DNA of 64,000 nucleotides, from assembly GCA_902626725.1 (NCBI GenBank), contig CACOGI010000001.1, forward strand, positions 140,001 to 204,000, given 5' to 3'. This DNA comes from an uncultured Pelagibacteraceae bacterium. GTDB taxonomy: Bacteria; Pseudomonadota; Alphaproteobacteria; Pelagibacterales; Pelagibacteraceae. This document shows, one piece after another, positions 30,168-41,011 of this stretch (position 1 is the stretch's first letter; each line of letters starts with the position of its first letter). The translations under genes were made by a program, and so were the position numbers. The notes below the pieces were generated by a model. The model made no database searches and had not been told where the DNA came from. It saw nothing but the letters and a program-made list of their open reading frames with translations.

Positions 30168-30812
30168 ATGTCGATTCAGAGTTTTTTAGAGAACAAAATT
30201 AAGCACAATCGATATCTTGTAAAAAAATTAAAAAATCTAGCTAAATATTTTGGTTTTAATTTAGAGTATTGGCATAGATATGCATCTTATAAATTGATTA
30301 AAAAAGATATAAGTTTTTTAGAATTTGAAAATTTAGATGTTTTAGAAATTTCAGCTGGAGAATATTGGAAAGAAAATTATAAGTTTAAATCTTTTGATCA
30401 AATGAATTTTCCAGAGCATGATATATGTAAAAATGCTTATGGTGAAAAAAAATATGATCTGATCATAGCAGACAATGTTTGGGAACACTTAAAATATCCT
30501 TACAGAGCTACAAAAAATGTTTTTAACATGCTAAAGGAAGATGGATATTTTTTAGTTATTACACCTTTTCTGATAAGGGTTCACGAAGTTCCAATAGATT
30601 GTACAAGATGGACAGAGGATGGATTGAAGTATTTTTTAAATGAAAATGGATTTAATTTAGACAAAATTTTTACTAATTCTTGGGGAAACAAAAAATGTGC
30701 CAAATCAGATATTAGAGAAGATTCAACATGGACAAGAATTGGTATTTATAAAGACATGACTAATAATAAAACTTTTCCACTTCAAGTTTGGGCTTTAGCT
30801 AAAAAAAATTGA
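30168..30812 (+). CDS. SAM-dependent methyltransferase
   Basis: VLEISAGEYWKENY...LIIADNVWEHLKYPYRATKNVFNMLKEDGYFLVITPF. Confidence 0.8.
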   Translation: MSIQSFLENKIKHNRYLVKKLKNLAKYFGFNLEYWHRYASYKLIKKDISFLEFENLDVLEISAGEYWKENYKFKSFDQMNFPEHDICKNAYGEKKYDLIIADNVWEHLKYPYRATKNVFNMLKEDGYFLVITPFLIRVHEVPIDCTRWTEDGLKYFLNENGFNLDKIFTNSWGNKKCAKSDIREDSTWTRIGIYKDMTNNKTFPLQVWALAKKN

Positions 30813-31579
30813 TGGAAAAGAATAAAAAGTTAATTTCAATTATTATTCCATATTATAAAAAAAAATTTTTTATTTCTAAAACAATTAAATCTATATTAAA
30901 TCAATCTCATAAAAATTTTGAGATTATAATTATTTATGATGACAATGATAAGTCAGAATTAAATTATTTAAAAAAAATAGTAAGAGGTGATAAAAGATTT
31001 AAAATTTTGATTAATAAAAAAAATTTAGGTGTATCAAAATCGAGAAATAAAGGAATAAAAAAAAGTAAAGGTAAATACATTGCATTTATTGATAGTGACG
31101 ATATATGGAAAAAAGAAAAGTTGAAGATACAGCTTCGATTTATGGAAAAAAATAATTATATGATTTCACACACTAATTACGAAATTATTAATAAGATTGA
31201 TAAATTGATAGGTTGCATGCCTATTAAAAAATCACTTGATTACAATGATTTAATTTACTCCTGTGATATTGGTTTATCTACTGTGATGATAAATAGTAAA
31301 ATAAAATCTATAATAAAATTCCCTGACATAACCACTAAAGAAGATTATATATTGTGGTTAAGTCTTTCAAAAAAGTTCAAAATATATGGGATTCAAAAAA
31401 ATCTTACTTTATGGAGAAAAGGCGATACGTCCTTTAAATATATTATTAGAAAATTTAAAGATGCCTTTTCAGTTTATTCAAAGTACGAAAAATTCAATTT
31501 TCTAAAATCAATATTTTTTGTTTTACTTCTGTCAATTAACTTTTTAAAAAAAAGCATAATTCAAAAACTAAATAGATGA
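30809..31579 (+). CDS. Glycosyltransferase family 2
   Basis: ISIIIPYYKKKFFISKTIKSILNQSHKNFEIIIIYD, AFIDSDDIW. Confidence 0.92.
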   Translation: MMEKNKKLISIIIPYYKKKFFISKTIKSILNQSHKNFEIIIIYDDNDKSELNYLKKIVRGDKRFKILINKKNLGVSKSRNKGIKKSKGKYIAFIDSDDIWKKEKLKIQLRFMEKNNYMISHTNYEIINKIDKLIGCMPIKKSLDYNDLIYSCDIGLSTVMINSKIKSIIKFPDITTKEDYILWLSLSKKFKIYGIQKNLTLWRKGDTSFKYIIRKFKDAFSVYSKYEKFNFLKSIFFVLLLSINFLKKSIIQKLNR

Positions 31580-32592
31580 TTAACTTCTTATCTTTTTTTG
31601 TTATTCATTTTTTTATAAATAAAATTTGTTTAAAAACAAATTGCTTAATTGATAAAAAGGATACATCTGATCATAAGAAAAAAATAACAACTGAGGATAA
31701 AACACCTTTATCTGGAGGCCTTGTTTTTATTATATTTTTTTCTTTTGTTATCCCTCATGAAAATTATATATTATTAACATCTTTAGTCCTACTTTATTTC
31801 ATAGGAATACTTTCAGATATAAATTATCTTTCATCCCCCTCTAAAAGAATAATTCTTCAGAGTTTGTTAGTTTTGAGTTTTATATTAACCAGCGATCTTA
31901 CAATCAAAACACTTTCAGTAGATATACTAGATAAATTATTAGATTTTAAGGTTATAAAAATTTTATTTATCTTAGCTTGTTTTTTAGTTTTGATTAATGG
32001 TTTCAATTTTTTGGATGGTATCAATACGTTAGTAGTAGGTAATTTTTTAATATGTTTATTATCAATCTATTATGTTTCAATCGAATTTGATCTTTCTTTA
32101 AATTTTAATATTATAGAAAAATTAATAATCATTTTATCAATAATTTTCATATTTAATTTTTTTGGAAAATCTTTTTTAGGTGATTCAGGAACATACTCAA
32201 TAAGTCTCCTTATCGGTTTTATTTGTATAAATTTTGTTTATATAAATAATCCTGTCGTATCACCATATTTTATTGCATCTTTATTATGGTACCCTGCAAT
32301 AGAAAATTTATTTTCAATCATAAGAAGATATTTTTCTAAAAGTAAAATTTCAAAAGCAGATAATAATCATTTACATCATTATTTGTATTTAAGTTTAAAA
32401 AAGACAAGATTTTTAGAAAATCATTTATTTTTAAATACATTTACAGGTTTACTGGTAAATATTTATATGATTTTGTCGGCTTATATTTCGTTAATAAATT
32501 TTAGCCACACTAAAACATTATTAATAATTATATTATTTAATATATGTCTATATTTAATTATTTATTTTTTAATAGATAAAAAAACTCTTTAA
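31576..32592 (+). CDS. MraY/WecA-like undecaprenyl-phosphate sugar-1-phosphate transferase
   Basis: TPLSGGLVFI, GFNFLDGINTLVVG, FLGDSGTYSISLLIGF and multiple TM segments. Confidence 0.85.
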   Translation: MINFLSFFVIHFFINKICLKTNCLIDKKDTSDHKKKITTEDKTPLSGGLVFIIFFSFVIPHENYILLTSLVLLYFIGILSDINYLSSPSKRIILQSLLVLSFILTSDLTIKTLSVDILDKLLDFKVIKILFILACFLVLINGFNFLDGINTLVVGNFLICLLSIYYVSIEFDLSLNFNIIEKLIIILSIIFIFNFFGKSFLGDSGTYSISLLIGFICINFVYINNPVVSPYFIASLLWYPAIENLFSIIRRYFSKSKISKADNNHLHHYLYLSLKKTRFLENHLFLNTFTGLLVNIYMILSAYISLINFSHTKTLLIIILFNICLYLIIYFLIDKKTL

Positions 32593-32615
32593 GCTAAAAA
32601 AAAATTCAAATTAAT

Positions 32616-33290
32616 TTAATTTTTTTTCCAAAAAAATAATTTTATCATAGAAAGTAAAATTAAAAATCCATCTTTAAAAGCATTTACTTTTTTTTTACCA
32701 CCAATTCTTTTTCTTTCATAAGAGTTTGTGGAGATAATTTTAAGACCAAATTTTTTTGCTTTAATTGGTAGTTCTACACAAAAACCAAAATCTTTTTGAC
32801 TTAATTCTAAATTTTTAGTTTTTTCTGTGTTACCTAAAACAAAAGTGTAAAGGATATCAGAGATAGGTAATAAAAAAAAAATTTTTCCAAAAAAAGAAAA
32901 AACTTTATTACCTATAAAAGTTATTATTGTATCGTCTTCACTTCCAGCATTTTTTTCATACCTGCTTCCAAACACTAAATCATTATGATTTATCTCAGCC
33001 AGGGTTAACATTTTTTCTAATTCTGCGGGGTTGAATGAGCCGTCAGCATTAAAAATACAAAAATATTTTGAGGTCACATTATGAATTCCTTCTATAAGAG
33101 CATTTCCATAGCCACGATGCGACTGGTAAATTAATTTGCAATTGAAATTTTGGATAGCCTCTATGGTTTCGGTGTCCTCTTTTTCCAAAATGACAAAGAT
33201 TTTTAAGTTGAATTTATCCAATTCTTTTAAAACACTTGGGAGAGATTCTTTCTCATTTTTGGCGGGTATTATTAGTGTAAGATTATCCAT
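32616..33290 (-). CDS. GT2 glycosyltransferase, DPM1-like
   Basis: LTLIIPAKNEKESLPSVLKEL, RGYGNALIEGI, FNADGSFNP, VFGSRYEKNAGSEDD. Confidence 0.85.
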   Translation of the reverse strand: MDNLTLIIPAKNEKESLPSVLKELDKFNLKIFVILEKEDTETIEAIQNFNCKLIYQSHRGYGNALIEGIHNVTSKYFCIFNADGSFNPAELEKMLTLAEINHNDLVFGSRYEKNAGSEDDTIITFIGNKVFSFFGKIFFLLPISDILYTFVLGNTEKTKNLELSQKDFGFCVELPIKAKKFGLKIISTNSYERKRIGGKKKVNAFKDGFLILLSMIKLFFWKKN

Positions 33291-33387
33291 AAATTATAGA
33301 ATTATTTGATACAATTTTTGTGTATAAATATTATAAACCTTTAACAACTATTTTTTAAATATCAAATTATAATTATAATAAAATATC

Positions 33388-35064
33388 ATGAATTTAATAA
33401 TCTTTTTAACTTCATACTTTATAATAATTTTATCTATATTTGGTTATAGTTTAGCATTGCACGATATTTTAAAAAAAAAAATTAATTTAGAATTTGAGTT
33501 TAATTTTCTTGGTAGCATATTTTTTTTAATTTTTTTATCTTTTCTTACACATTTATTTTTCAAACATAATTTTTTGCACAATCTTGTTATTTTATTTGCT
33601 GGTATATCGTTATTTCTATTTTTCTTTAAAAAATATAAAAAATTAGTGAAAGACTATTCTAAGATTTTATCTTTAATTTTTATTATATTAATTCTAGCAC
33701 TATTATCGGCTAAAACACATGATGACTTTCCTTATTACCATTTTCCCTACACTTTTTATTTAACTCAAGAAAATCTGATAATTGGCATAGGAAATTTAAA
33801 TCATGGATTTAGAACTCTTTCATCAATTTTTTATTTAAACTCATTATTTTATTTACCGCTAATAGAATACTTTTCATTCAATATTGGACAAATATTATTG
33901 TTAGGTGCCTCGAATTTAATTTTAATTTTTAAATTAAAAAATGATTTTAAATATAAAAGATATGATTATATATTTTTATTAACACTTTTATCATTTTTAT
34001 TTATAAATTCATTTTTCTATAGATTATCCGAACATGGCACTGATCGTACTGCACAAATTTTAATTCTAATCTTATTTGTTGAAATATTGAATTTATTTAG
34101 AGAAAATATTGTATTAAAAATTTTTTTTTCCAAAGTATTTATTTTGCTTGGAATTATAATATCTTTAAAAGCATTTTATGTACTTTACCTCATAATTCTA
34201 ATTCCAATTTTTTATATTATCTTAAATAAAAATCTCAAAAATTTATTTAATGACTTATTTGGTAATTTTTATTTTTATATTTTTTTATCAGTCGGGCTTT
34301 TTCTTATGATGAATAATATTTTTAATTCTGGTTGTATTTTATATCCAGTGAGCTTTACATGTATCTCTCAATTCGATTGGTCACTTTATAAAGAAGCACA
34401 ACAAATGAATAACTGGTATGAACAATGGTCCAAAGCAGGTGCTACTCCAAATTTTCGTGTAGAGGACCCTGAGAATTATATAAAGGGTTTTAATTGGGTT
34501 AATAATTGGATCGAACTTTATTTTTTTAATAAAGTAACTGACTTTTTACTAGGTGTTTTGCTTTTAATTATTATTGTTTTTGCAATTTTATATTCCAAAA
34601 AAAGAAATAATTTAAAGATAGATAAAAAGGTTTGGATTGTTTATTCAATTTTAATATTTCTATTTTTTGAGTGGTTTTATAATCATCCTAGCTTGAGATA
34701 TGGGGGTTATAGTTTAATAGTTTTAATTACACTCATTCCTTTTAGTATATATTTTTCAAGATATATCTCAAAAAAGAATTTAAAGAAAAAAGTTGTTTTT
34801 TTAATATTATTATCTTTAGTTATATTCTCAGGCAGAAATTTAAATAGAATTTACAATGAAATTCATAAATATGATTATCAATTCATTTTAAATCCTACTT
34901 ATAAAGTAGATGATAATCATTTTAGAATAGATATTCTTATTCAAGATTTGAAAAAACATCATGAAAATTGCAATAAAGATACTTTGACTTTTTGTAAAGA
35001 TTACAAAGGAATATATATAAATAGGAAATTTTCTTATTATTATTTAATGAAAAAAAATGATTAA
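33388..35064 (+). CDS. Multi-pass membrane protein, possible GT-C glycosyltransferase or polymerase
   Basis: ~10 or more hydrophobic segments; early loop KTHDDFPYYHFPY; flanked by DPM1-like GT2. Confidence 0.5.
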   Translation: MNLIIFLTSYFIIILSIFGYSLALHDILKKKINLEFEFNFLGSIFFLIFLSFLTHLFFKHNFLHNLVILFAGISLFLFFFKKYKKLVKDYSKILSLIFIILILALLSAKTHDDFPYYHFPYTFYLTQENLIIGIGNLNHGFRTLSSIFYLNSLFYLPLIEYFSFNIGQILLLGASNLILIFKLKNDFKYKRYDYIFLLTLLSFLFINSFFYRLSEHGTDRTAQILILILFVEILNLFRENIVLKIFFSKVFILLGIIISLKAFYVLYLIILIPIFYIILNKNLKNLFNDLFGNFYFYIFLSVGLFLMMNNIFNSGCILYPVSFTCISQFDWSLYKEAQQMNNWYEQWSKAGATPNFRVEDPENYIKGFNWVNNWIELYFFNKVTDFLLGVLLLIIIVFAILYSKKRNNLKIDKKVWIVYSILIFLFFEWFYNHPSLRYGGYSLIVLITLIPFSIYFSRYISKKNLKKKVVFLILLSLVIFSGRNLNRIYNEIHKYDYQFILNPTYKVDDNHFRIDILIQDLKKHHENCNKDTLTFCKDYKGIYINRKFSYYYLMKKND

Positions 35065-35785
35065 TTTTTTCGCAACACATTTATTGGGTTTTTTTGATTT
35101 TTTTCATAAAAAAAAGATTATTAAAAAGTTAAAAAATATCATTAATCAAACAATTCTTGAAAATGTATTCGATATTGGTGGTCATAAAGGTGAAACCCTT
35201 GATTTATTATTAAAAAATTTTGAAATAAATAATATTTATTCTTTTGAACCGTCAAATTTAAGTTTTGAAATTCTTTCACAAAAATCAATATTGCTAAAAA
35301 AAAAATATAGTAAGACAAATATTTTTTTAGAAAATGCTGCCGTAGGAGAGACAAGTAAAAATATTGATTTTAATTTTCTAAATGAAACATCTTCTTCGAC
35401 AATAAAATCATTAAATATTGACTCTAAATATTATAAAAAAAAGGAAAATTTTTTTGGAAAATTAGTTAATAAGAAAATTAAAATCAAACAAATTGAATTT
35501 AATGAATATCTCAGTCAAAAAGATATTAAAAAAATCGATTTATTAAAAATTGATACTGAAGGTTATGAGTTTGAAGTTTTAAAAGGGTTAAAAGAACAGA
35601 TATCTAACATTTCAATAATTCTTTTTGAACATCATTATGACAATATGATCATCAAAAATTACACTTTTAGTGATATACATAAACTTCTAGTTAATAAAAG
35701 TTTTGAGCGCGTCTTTAAAATTAAAATGCCATTTAGAAAAAGTTTTGAGTATATTTATGTAAAAAAATTAAGTAAAAAGATTTAA
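35057..35785 (+). CDS. FkbM family methyltransferase
   Basis: [50 protein letters not shown]. Confidence 0.85.
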   Translation: MINFFATHLLGFFDFFHKKKIIKKLKNIINQTILENVFDIGGHKGETLDLLLKNFEINNIYSFEPSNLSFEILSQKSILLKKKYSKTNIFLENAAVGETSKNIDFNFLNETSSSTIKSLNIDSKYYKKKENFFGKLVNKKIKIKQIEFNEYLSQKDIKKIDLLKIDTEGYEFEVLKGLKEQISNISIILFEHHYDNMIIKNYTFSDIHKLLVNKSFERVFKIKMPFRKSFEYIYVKKLSKKI

Positions 35786-35787
35786 AG

Positions 35788-36822
35788 ATGAAAAATAAAA
35801 TAGCTTTAATTTTTGGCGTAACTGGACAAGATGGGTCATATCTAGCTGAAATATTATTAAAAAAAAAATACGTCGTTCATGGTGTAAAAAGAAGATCATC
35901 TAGTATAAATACTTTTAGAGTAGACCATATTTATCAAGATCCACATGAAAAAAATTATAGGTTTCGATTACATTACGGTGACATAACTGACTCTTCCTCA
36001 GTTTCAAGTATAATAAAAAAAGTTAAGCCAGACGAAATATATAATTTAGCTGCACAATCACATGTTGCGGTTTCATTCGAAGTTCCAGAATATACCGCAA
36101 ATGCTGATGCCCTAGGTGCTTTAAGAATACTTGAGGCAATAAAGTTTCACAAACTTGAAAAGAAAACAAAATTTTACCAGGCCGGAACATCAGAAATGTA
36201 TGGAAAGGTTCAATCAAAACCACAAAATGAAAAGACTCCATTTTATCCTCTAAGCCCTTATGGTGTTGCAAAATTATATGCTCATTGGATAGTTAAAAAC
36301 TATCGTGAGGCATATAGAATATACGCATGTAATGGAATTTTATTTAATCACGAAAGTCCGAGGCGTGGTGAAACATTTGTTACAAAAAAAATAATTGCAG
36401 CATTGTGTAAAATAAAAGAAAAAAAACAGAAAAAATTATTTTTAGGAAATCTTAATGCAAAAAGAGACTGGGGCCATGCAAGAGATTATTGCTATGCAAT
36501 GTGGAAAATTTTACAACAAAAAAAGCCAGATGATTATGTTATTGCTACAGGCAAACAGTATTCAATTAAAGAATTCATTAATCTAACAGCAAAAAAATTA
36601 GATTTAAAAATAAAATGGAGAGGAAAGGGGCTTAAAGAAAAAGCATACGACAGCAAAGGGTTTCCAATAATTGAATGTGATAAAAATTACTTTAGGCCAT
36701 TGGATGTAAATACTTTATTAGGAGATGCCAAAAAGGCACGAAATAAACTTAAATGGAAACCTACTGAAAATGTTAGTTCTTTGATAGATGAAATGATTGA
36801 AGCTGAATATCAGAATTTCTAA
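35788..36822 (+). CDS. gmd: GDP-mannose 4,6-dehydratase
   Basis: [78 protein letters not shown]. Confidence 0.97.
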   Translation: MKNKIALIFGVTGQDGSYLAEILLKKKYVVHGVKRRSSSINTFRVDHIYQDPHEKNYRFRLHYGDITDSSSVSSIIKKVKPDEIYNLAAQSHVAVSFEVPEYTANADALGALRILEAIKFHKLEKKTKFYQAGTSEMYGKVQSKPQNEKTPFYPLSPYGVAKLYAHWIVKNYREAYRIYACNGILFNHESPRRGETFVTKKIIAALCKIKEKKQKKLFLGNLNAKRDWGHARDYCYAMWKILQQKKPDDYVIATGKQYSIKEFINLTAKKLDLKIKWRGKGLKEKAYDSKGFPIIECDKNYFRPLDVNTLLGDAKKARNKLKWKPTENVSSLIDEMIEAEYQNF

Positions 36823-37757
36823 TGGGATTAAAAAAAAATACAAAAATTTTTTTAGCAGGTCACAATGGTATGGTTGGATCTGCAATTTTAAAAAAATTAC
36901 GTGAAAGTGGTTTTAAAAATGTTATCTTAAGAAGTCGAAAACAATTAAATCTTTTAAATCAATCTAAAACACTAGCCTTCTTAAAAAAGAATAAACCAAA
37001 GTATGTTATTATAGCAGCAGCTAGAGTTGGTGGGATAGTAGCTAATATTAATTTTAAAAGTCAATTTCTATATGAGAATTTACAAATTCAAAATAACTTA
37101 ATACATGGTTCATACTTAGCTGGTGTAAAAAATTTATTTTTGTTAGGATCAAGTTGTATTTATCCAAAACATTGCAAACAACCAATGAAAGAAGATTACT
37201 TATTGAGTGGAAAGTTAGAGGAAAGTAATGATGCTTATGCACTTGCAAAAATAGCAGGGGTCAAAATGTGTGAATATTACAGTAAAATTTATAATTTAAA
37301 TTTTAAAAGTTTAATGCCACCAAATTTATATGGTCCAAATGATAATTATGATCTTAATAATTCACATTTTTATCCTGCACTTATAAAAAAAATTCATAAC
37401 GCAAAAGTAAAAAATAAAAAAAAATTAACAATTTGGGGAACAGGAAAAGCTAAAAGGGAGTTAATGTTTGTTGATAACTTTGCTGATGCGGTAATTTTTT
37501 TTATGAATAAAAAGATAAAAGAACCGTTTTTAAATATCGGAACTGGCAAGGATTACATGATAAAATGGTATGCGAAATTTATAATGAAAAAGCTTAACGT
37601 AAATCTTAAGATCGTTTATGACAAATCAAAACCCGATGGCATGCCTAAAAAATGTTTAAACATTGATAAAGCAAAAAAATATGGCTGGAAACCAAGTAAT
37701 AATTTTCATGAAGCTTTCAAAATAACTTACCGTAATTTTTTAGAAAAAATTAAATAA
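36822..37757 (+). CDS. fcl: GDP-L-fucose synthase
   Basis: FLAGHNGMVGSAI, AAARVGGIVANI, GSSCIYPKHCKQPMKEDYLLSGKLE, YALAKIAG. Confidence 0.95.
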   Translation: MGLKKNTKIFLAGHNGMVGSAILKKLRESGFKNVILRSRKQLNLLNQSKTLAFLKKNKPKYVIIAAARVGGIVANINFKSQFLYENLQIQNNLIHGSYLAGVKNLFLLGSSCIYPKHCKQPMKEDYLLSGKLEESNDAYALAKIAGVKMCEYYSKIYNLNFKSLMPPNLYGPNDNYDLNNSHFYPALIKKIHNAKVKNKKKLTIWGTGKAKRELMFVDNFADAVIFFMNKKIKEPFLNIGTGKDYMIKWYAKFIMKKLNVNLKIVYDKSKPDGMPKKCLNIDKAKKYGWKPSNNFHEAFKITYRNFLEKIK

Positions 37758-38994
37758 AAGTCCTTCCAAAATTTATAAGCAACAGAAAAAGATAAAACGA
37801 ATAAATATTTTTTACTAACTGTGAATTGATAATTTTTTCTATTTGAAAGTTAAAATTAAAGAATAAAAAAAATAGAATTATAAGAAGTGGATCAAAATAT
37901 TTATGATATATCGAAAATTGTGGATTAGAAATAATCAAAACAAAAAATAGCAAGACATTGTTAAAATCTAATTTAAAAATATTTGTAATAAATAGAAATG
38001 ATAAAAATGTAATACAAAAAAATAAGTATGAATTATCAAATAAGAGATAAGAAATTTTAAAGAAAATTCCACCTCCGGTGTAATTAATCGAATAATCGAA
38101 AAAATATAATAATAAAAAAAATATGACAGTTGAAAAATATAAGTGTTTTATTTTAAAATTTTTTTTAAAAAAAGTTACTGATAGTTGATTATAAATGAAT
38201 GGTAGCATGTAAAAGAATATTAAAGTCGATATTATAAATATTTTATTTGATGGATTTAGTCCATCAATAGCACTTAAATGACTTACTACTTTTATAGAGA
38301 GAAAATTTATGTCAAAATAAAATAAATATATAATCATTGGTAGGGACAAGAAGATATTCATTAGAAAAATAGCTATTAGCTTTTGGGAAATATTAAAAAT
38401 TTTGAAATAGTAGAAAAAATAATATAAGAAAAAAACTGAAAAGTTAGGACTAAAATATGCAGAGAGTACAAGAAATAAATTACTATAAATACAATTTTTA
38501 TAGCTATGATTTTTTTTAAAATTTAAAAAAAAGTAAATTGAAAATACGAATATCAATAAACCAATTAACCTACTATCCGGCCAAATTGCTGTAGATCTAA
38601 TTGAAGGTGAAATAAAAAAAACACAGCAAATTAAAAAGATAATTTTTTTATCAATATTAGGAAATTTTAATATTAGGCATTTATAAATCATTAAAATTAA
38701 TAATGGCAAAATATTTAAGTGAATAAATCTAATTACATCTATTTCGATTCCTAAAACACTTAAAAAAGATAGAAGCATCATTAAAAGTGGTGAGTGTCTG
38801 TCACCAAAATCGTTATAACTTAAAAATGTTGCTATAAAATCGTTTTTAAAACTTTCAATGAGTTTGATTCTTAAGATTGTAAAATCATCATATGCACCTC
38901 CAGAGGTGTTCTCTCCAAAATAAAAACCAATTAACAAAGAAAAATAAAGTACTAAAGCAATTAATGTTTTATTTGTGTTATCTGAAAGATGCAT
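37750..38994 (-). CDS. Multi-pass membrane protein, GT-C-like
   Basis: Many hydrophobic helices; early loop GGAYDDFTILRI...FGDRHSPLL; family not firmly identified. Confidence 0.45.
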   Translation of the reverse strand: MHLSDNTNKTLIALVLYFSLLIGFYFGENTSGGAYDDFTILRIKLIESFKNDFIATFLSYNDFGDRHSPLLMMLLSFLSVLGIEIDVIRFIHLNILPLLILMIYKCLILKFPNIDKKIIFLICCVFFISPSIRSTAIWPDSRLIGLLIFVFSIYFFLNFKKNHSYKNCIYSNLFLVLSAYFSPNFSVFFLYYFFYYFKIFNISQKLIAIFLMNIFLSLPMIIYLFYFDINFLSIKVVSHLSAIDGLNPSNKIFIISTLIFFYMLPFIYNQLSVTFFKKNFKIKHLYFSTVIFFLLLYFFDYSINYTGGGIFFKISYLLFDNSYLFFCITFLSFLFITNIFKLDFNNVLLFFVLIISNPQFSIYHKYFDPLLIILFFLFFNFNFQIEKIINSQLVKNIYSFYLFLLLINFGRTFI

Positions 38995-39031
38995 GTAAGT
39001 AATAATAATAGTTAATTACGAAAATCTTTAA

Positions 39032-40267
39032 ATGAAGTCAAAAAAAAAATTTTTACACAATATTTTGCTACCAAAAAAAGAAAATTATTTTTATCCATTA
39101 TCAGACGATAATCTAAGCAAAGATGACTTAAATGCTGGTATTAAAGTTTTAAAATCTAAGAAAATTACAATGGGTGACCAAACTAGTTTATTTGAAAAAA
39201 TTTTTGCAAAAAAATTTAATTCCCAATATGCTTTAATGGTTAACTCAGGTTCATCAGCAAACTTACTGTCAGTGTTTGCATCATGTAACCCAATGAGAAA
39301 AAATAGATTCAAGAGAGGAGACCATGCGATAATTCAATCGTTGTGTTGGCCAACTTCTTTGTGGCCATTAGTTCAGGCAGGATTAAAAATAAATTTTGTA
39401 GATGTCGATCCGAAAACTTTAAATGTAAGAGCTGATGAGGTTATTAATATGATTACAAAAAAAACAAAAGTTATTTTAATAATCAATGTTTTGGGATTAT
39501 CTACTGATATTAAAAAAATAAGAAGATTTTGTAATTTAAAGAAAATAATTTTGATAGAAGATAATTGTGAAGCTCTTGGAGCAAAATTTGATAAAAAATA
39601 TTTAGGAACTTTTGGAGATTTTTCAACTTTCTCCTTTTTTTATTCACATCAAATAACGTCTGGAGAAGGTGGCATGATAATGTGTAAAAATAAAGAAGAT
39701 TTCGAAATTCTTAAATCTTTAAGGTCGCATGGTTGGTCTAGAGATAAAAAAATTGCAAACAAATATCCAAACTTAGACCCAAGATACATTTTTATTAACT
39801 CTGGCTTTAATTTGAGGCCAACTGATATTCAAGCTGCAATTGGGATAAGTCAATTTCAAAAATTAGAAAAATTTAAAAAAACAAGAGTTGATAATAGAAA
39901 TAGAATTATTAAAAGTCTCAAAAGTAACCCTAAGTGGAATGATCAATTTTATTTTATAAAAGTTCCAAAAAAAACTTTACCTAGCTATATGGTTCTACCT
40001 ATTATGATGAATTCTTTTTATGCTAATAAGAAAAAAGAATTTATAAATTATATTGAGTCTAAAGGTCTTCAAACAAGACCAATTATAAGTGGTAATTTTA
40101 CAAAACAACCTTCATCAAAATTATATAAATTAAATAAAGCAAAAAAATTTCCTGGTGCTGACGAAGTACAAAAACTTGGATTTGTCATTGGTCTTCCATC
40201 AAAGAAAATTGAAAAAAAAAAAATTGATTTTATTACTAAAGTTCTTTTATCTATTGATACTTTTTAG
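39032..40267 (+). CDS. DegT-fold ColD/RfbH-like dehydratase (GDP-4-keto-6-deoxymannose 3-dehydratase-like)
   Basis: ALMVNSGSSANLLSVF, LIEDNCEALGAKF, SFFYSHQITSGEGG (His in place of PLP Lys), RPIISGNF; strong resemblance to ColD motifs from memory. Confidence 0.82.
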   Translation: MKSKKKFLHNILLPKKENYFYPLSDDNLSKDDLNAGIKVLKSKKITMGDQTSLFEKIFAKKFNSQYALMVNSGSSANLLSVFASCNPMRKNRFKRGDHAIIQSLCWPTSLWPLVQAGLKINFVDVDPKTLNVRADEVINMITKKTKVILIINVLGLSTDIKKIRRFCNLKKIILIEDNCEALGAKFDKKYLGTFGDFSTFSFFYSHQITSGEGGMIMCKNKEDFEILKSLRSHGWSRDKKIANKYPNLDPRYIFINSGFNLRPTDIQAAIGISQFQKLEKFKKTRVDNRNRIIKSLKSNPKWNDQFYFIKVPKKTLPSYMVLPIMMNSFYANKKKEFINYIESKGLQTRPIISGNFTKQPSSKLYKLNKAKKFPGADEVQKLGFVIGLPSKKIEKKKIDFITKVLLSIDTF

Positions 40268-40930
40268 ATATTGACTAAAAAAATAAATTAATATTTTTAG
40301 TCCATCTGTAAAAGCTTTAACTTTTTTTTTATCCGCAAATCTTTTTCGTTCAACACACGGTAGTGTTGCATATTTCAATTTTGATAATTTAGCTTTAAAA
40401 GGTATTTCAACACATAAGCAATAATCATTAGAATTCAGTTTCATATTTTTTAAACTGTCAGTTTTTGCAAAAATATAAGTAAAAAGTAAATCTGAAATTT
40501 TTAAGCGCATAAAAATATTTCCAAGTAAGGTGAACCCAAAATTTCCAATTCTTGTTATTAAATCATCATCATAACTGTGTGCACTCTTTTCATATCTTGA
40601 TCCAAAGATTAAATCCAATTTTTCATTCACAAGTTTCTCTTTCATTTGATAGATATATTTTGGATCTGTAGATCCGTCTGCATAGAAGATACAAGAGTAT
40701 TTTGTTTTTACACGATTAATTCCTTCAACTATTGCATTACCGTATCCTCTCTTAGATTGAAATAATACATCACAATCATAATCGTTAGTTGCTTTAAAAG
40801 TATCTTCGTCTTCTTCTCGAATTACTACTAAGATTTTTACAGATAGTTGCATCTTTTTAATTTCATTTAAAACCATTGGAAGCGCATTAGGCTCATTCTT
40901 TGCGGGTATTATTAGTGTAATTTCTTCCAT
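40247..40930 (-). CDS. GT2 glycosyltransferase, DPM1-like (paralog of 32616..33290)
   Basis: ITLIIPAKNEPNALPMVLNEI, RGYGNAIVEGI, FYADGSTDP, IFGSRYEKSAHSYDD. Confidence 0.85.
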   Translation of the reverse strand: MEEITLIIPAKNEPNALPMVLNEIKKMQLSVKILVVIREEDEDTFKATNDYDCDVLFQSKRGYGNAIVEGINRVKTKYSCIFYADGSTDPKYIYQMKEKLVNEKLDLIFGSRYEKSAHSYDDDLITRIGNFGFTLLGNIFMRLKISDLLFTYIFAKTDSLKNMKLNSNDYCLCVEIPFKAKLSKLKYATLPCVERKRFADKKKVKAFTDGLKILIYFFSQYLKSINR

Positions 40931-41011
40931 TAGATTTATGCTAGATTAATTAAAATTAATAATTTTACTAATTATTTACAATTATTATATATTTGTATAA
41001 ACAATTTTGAA

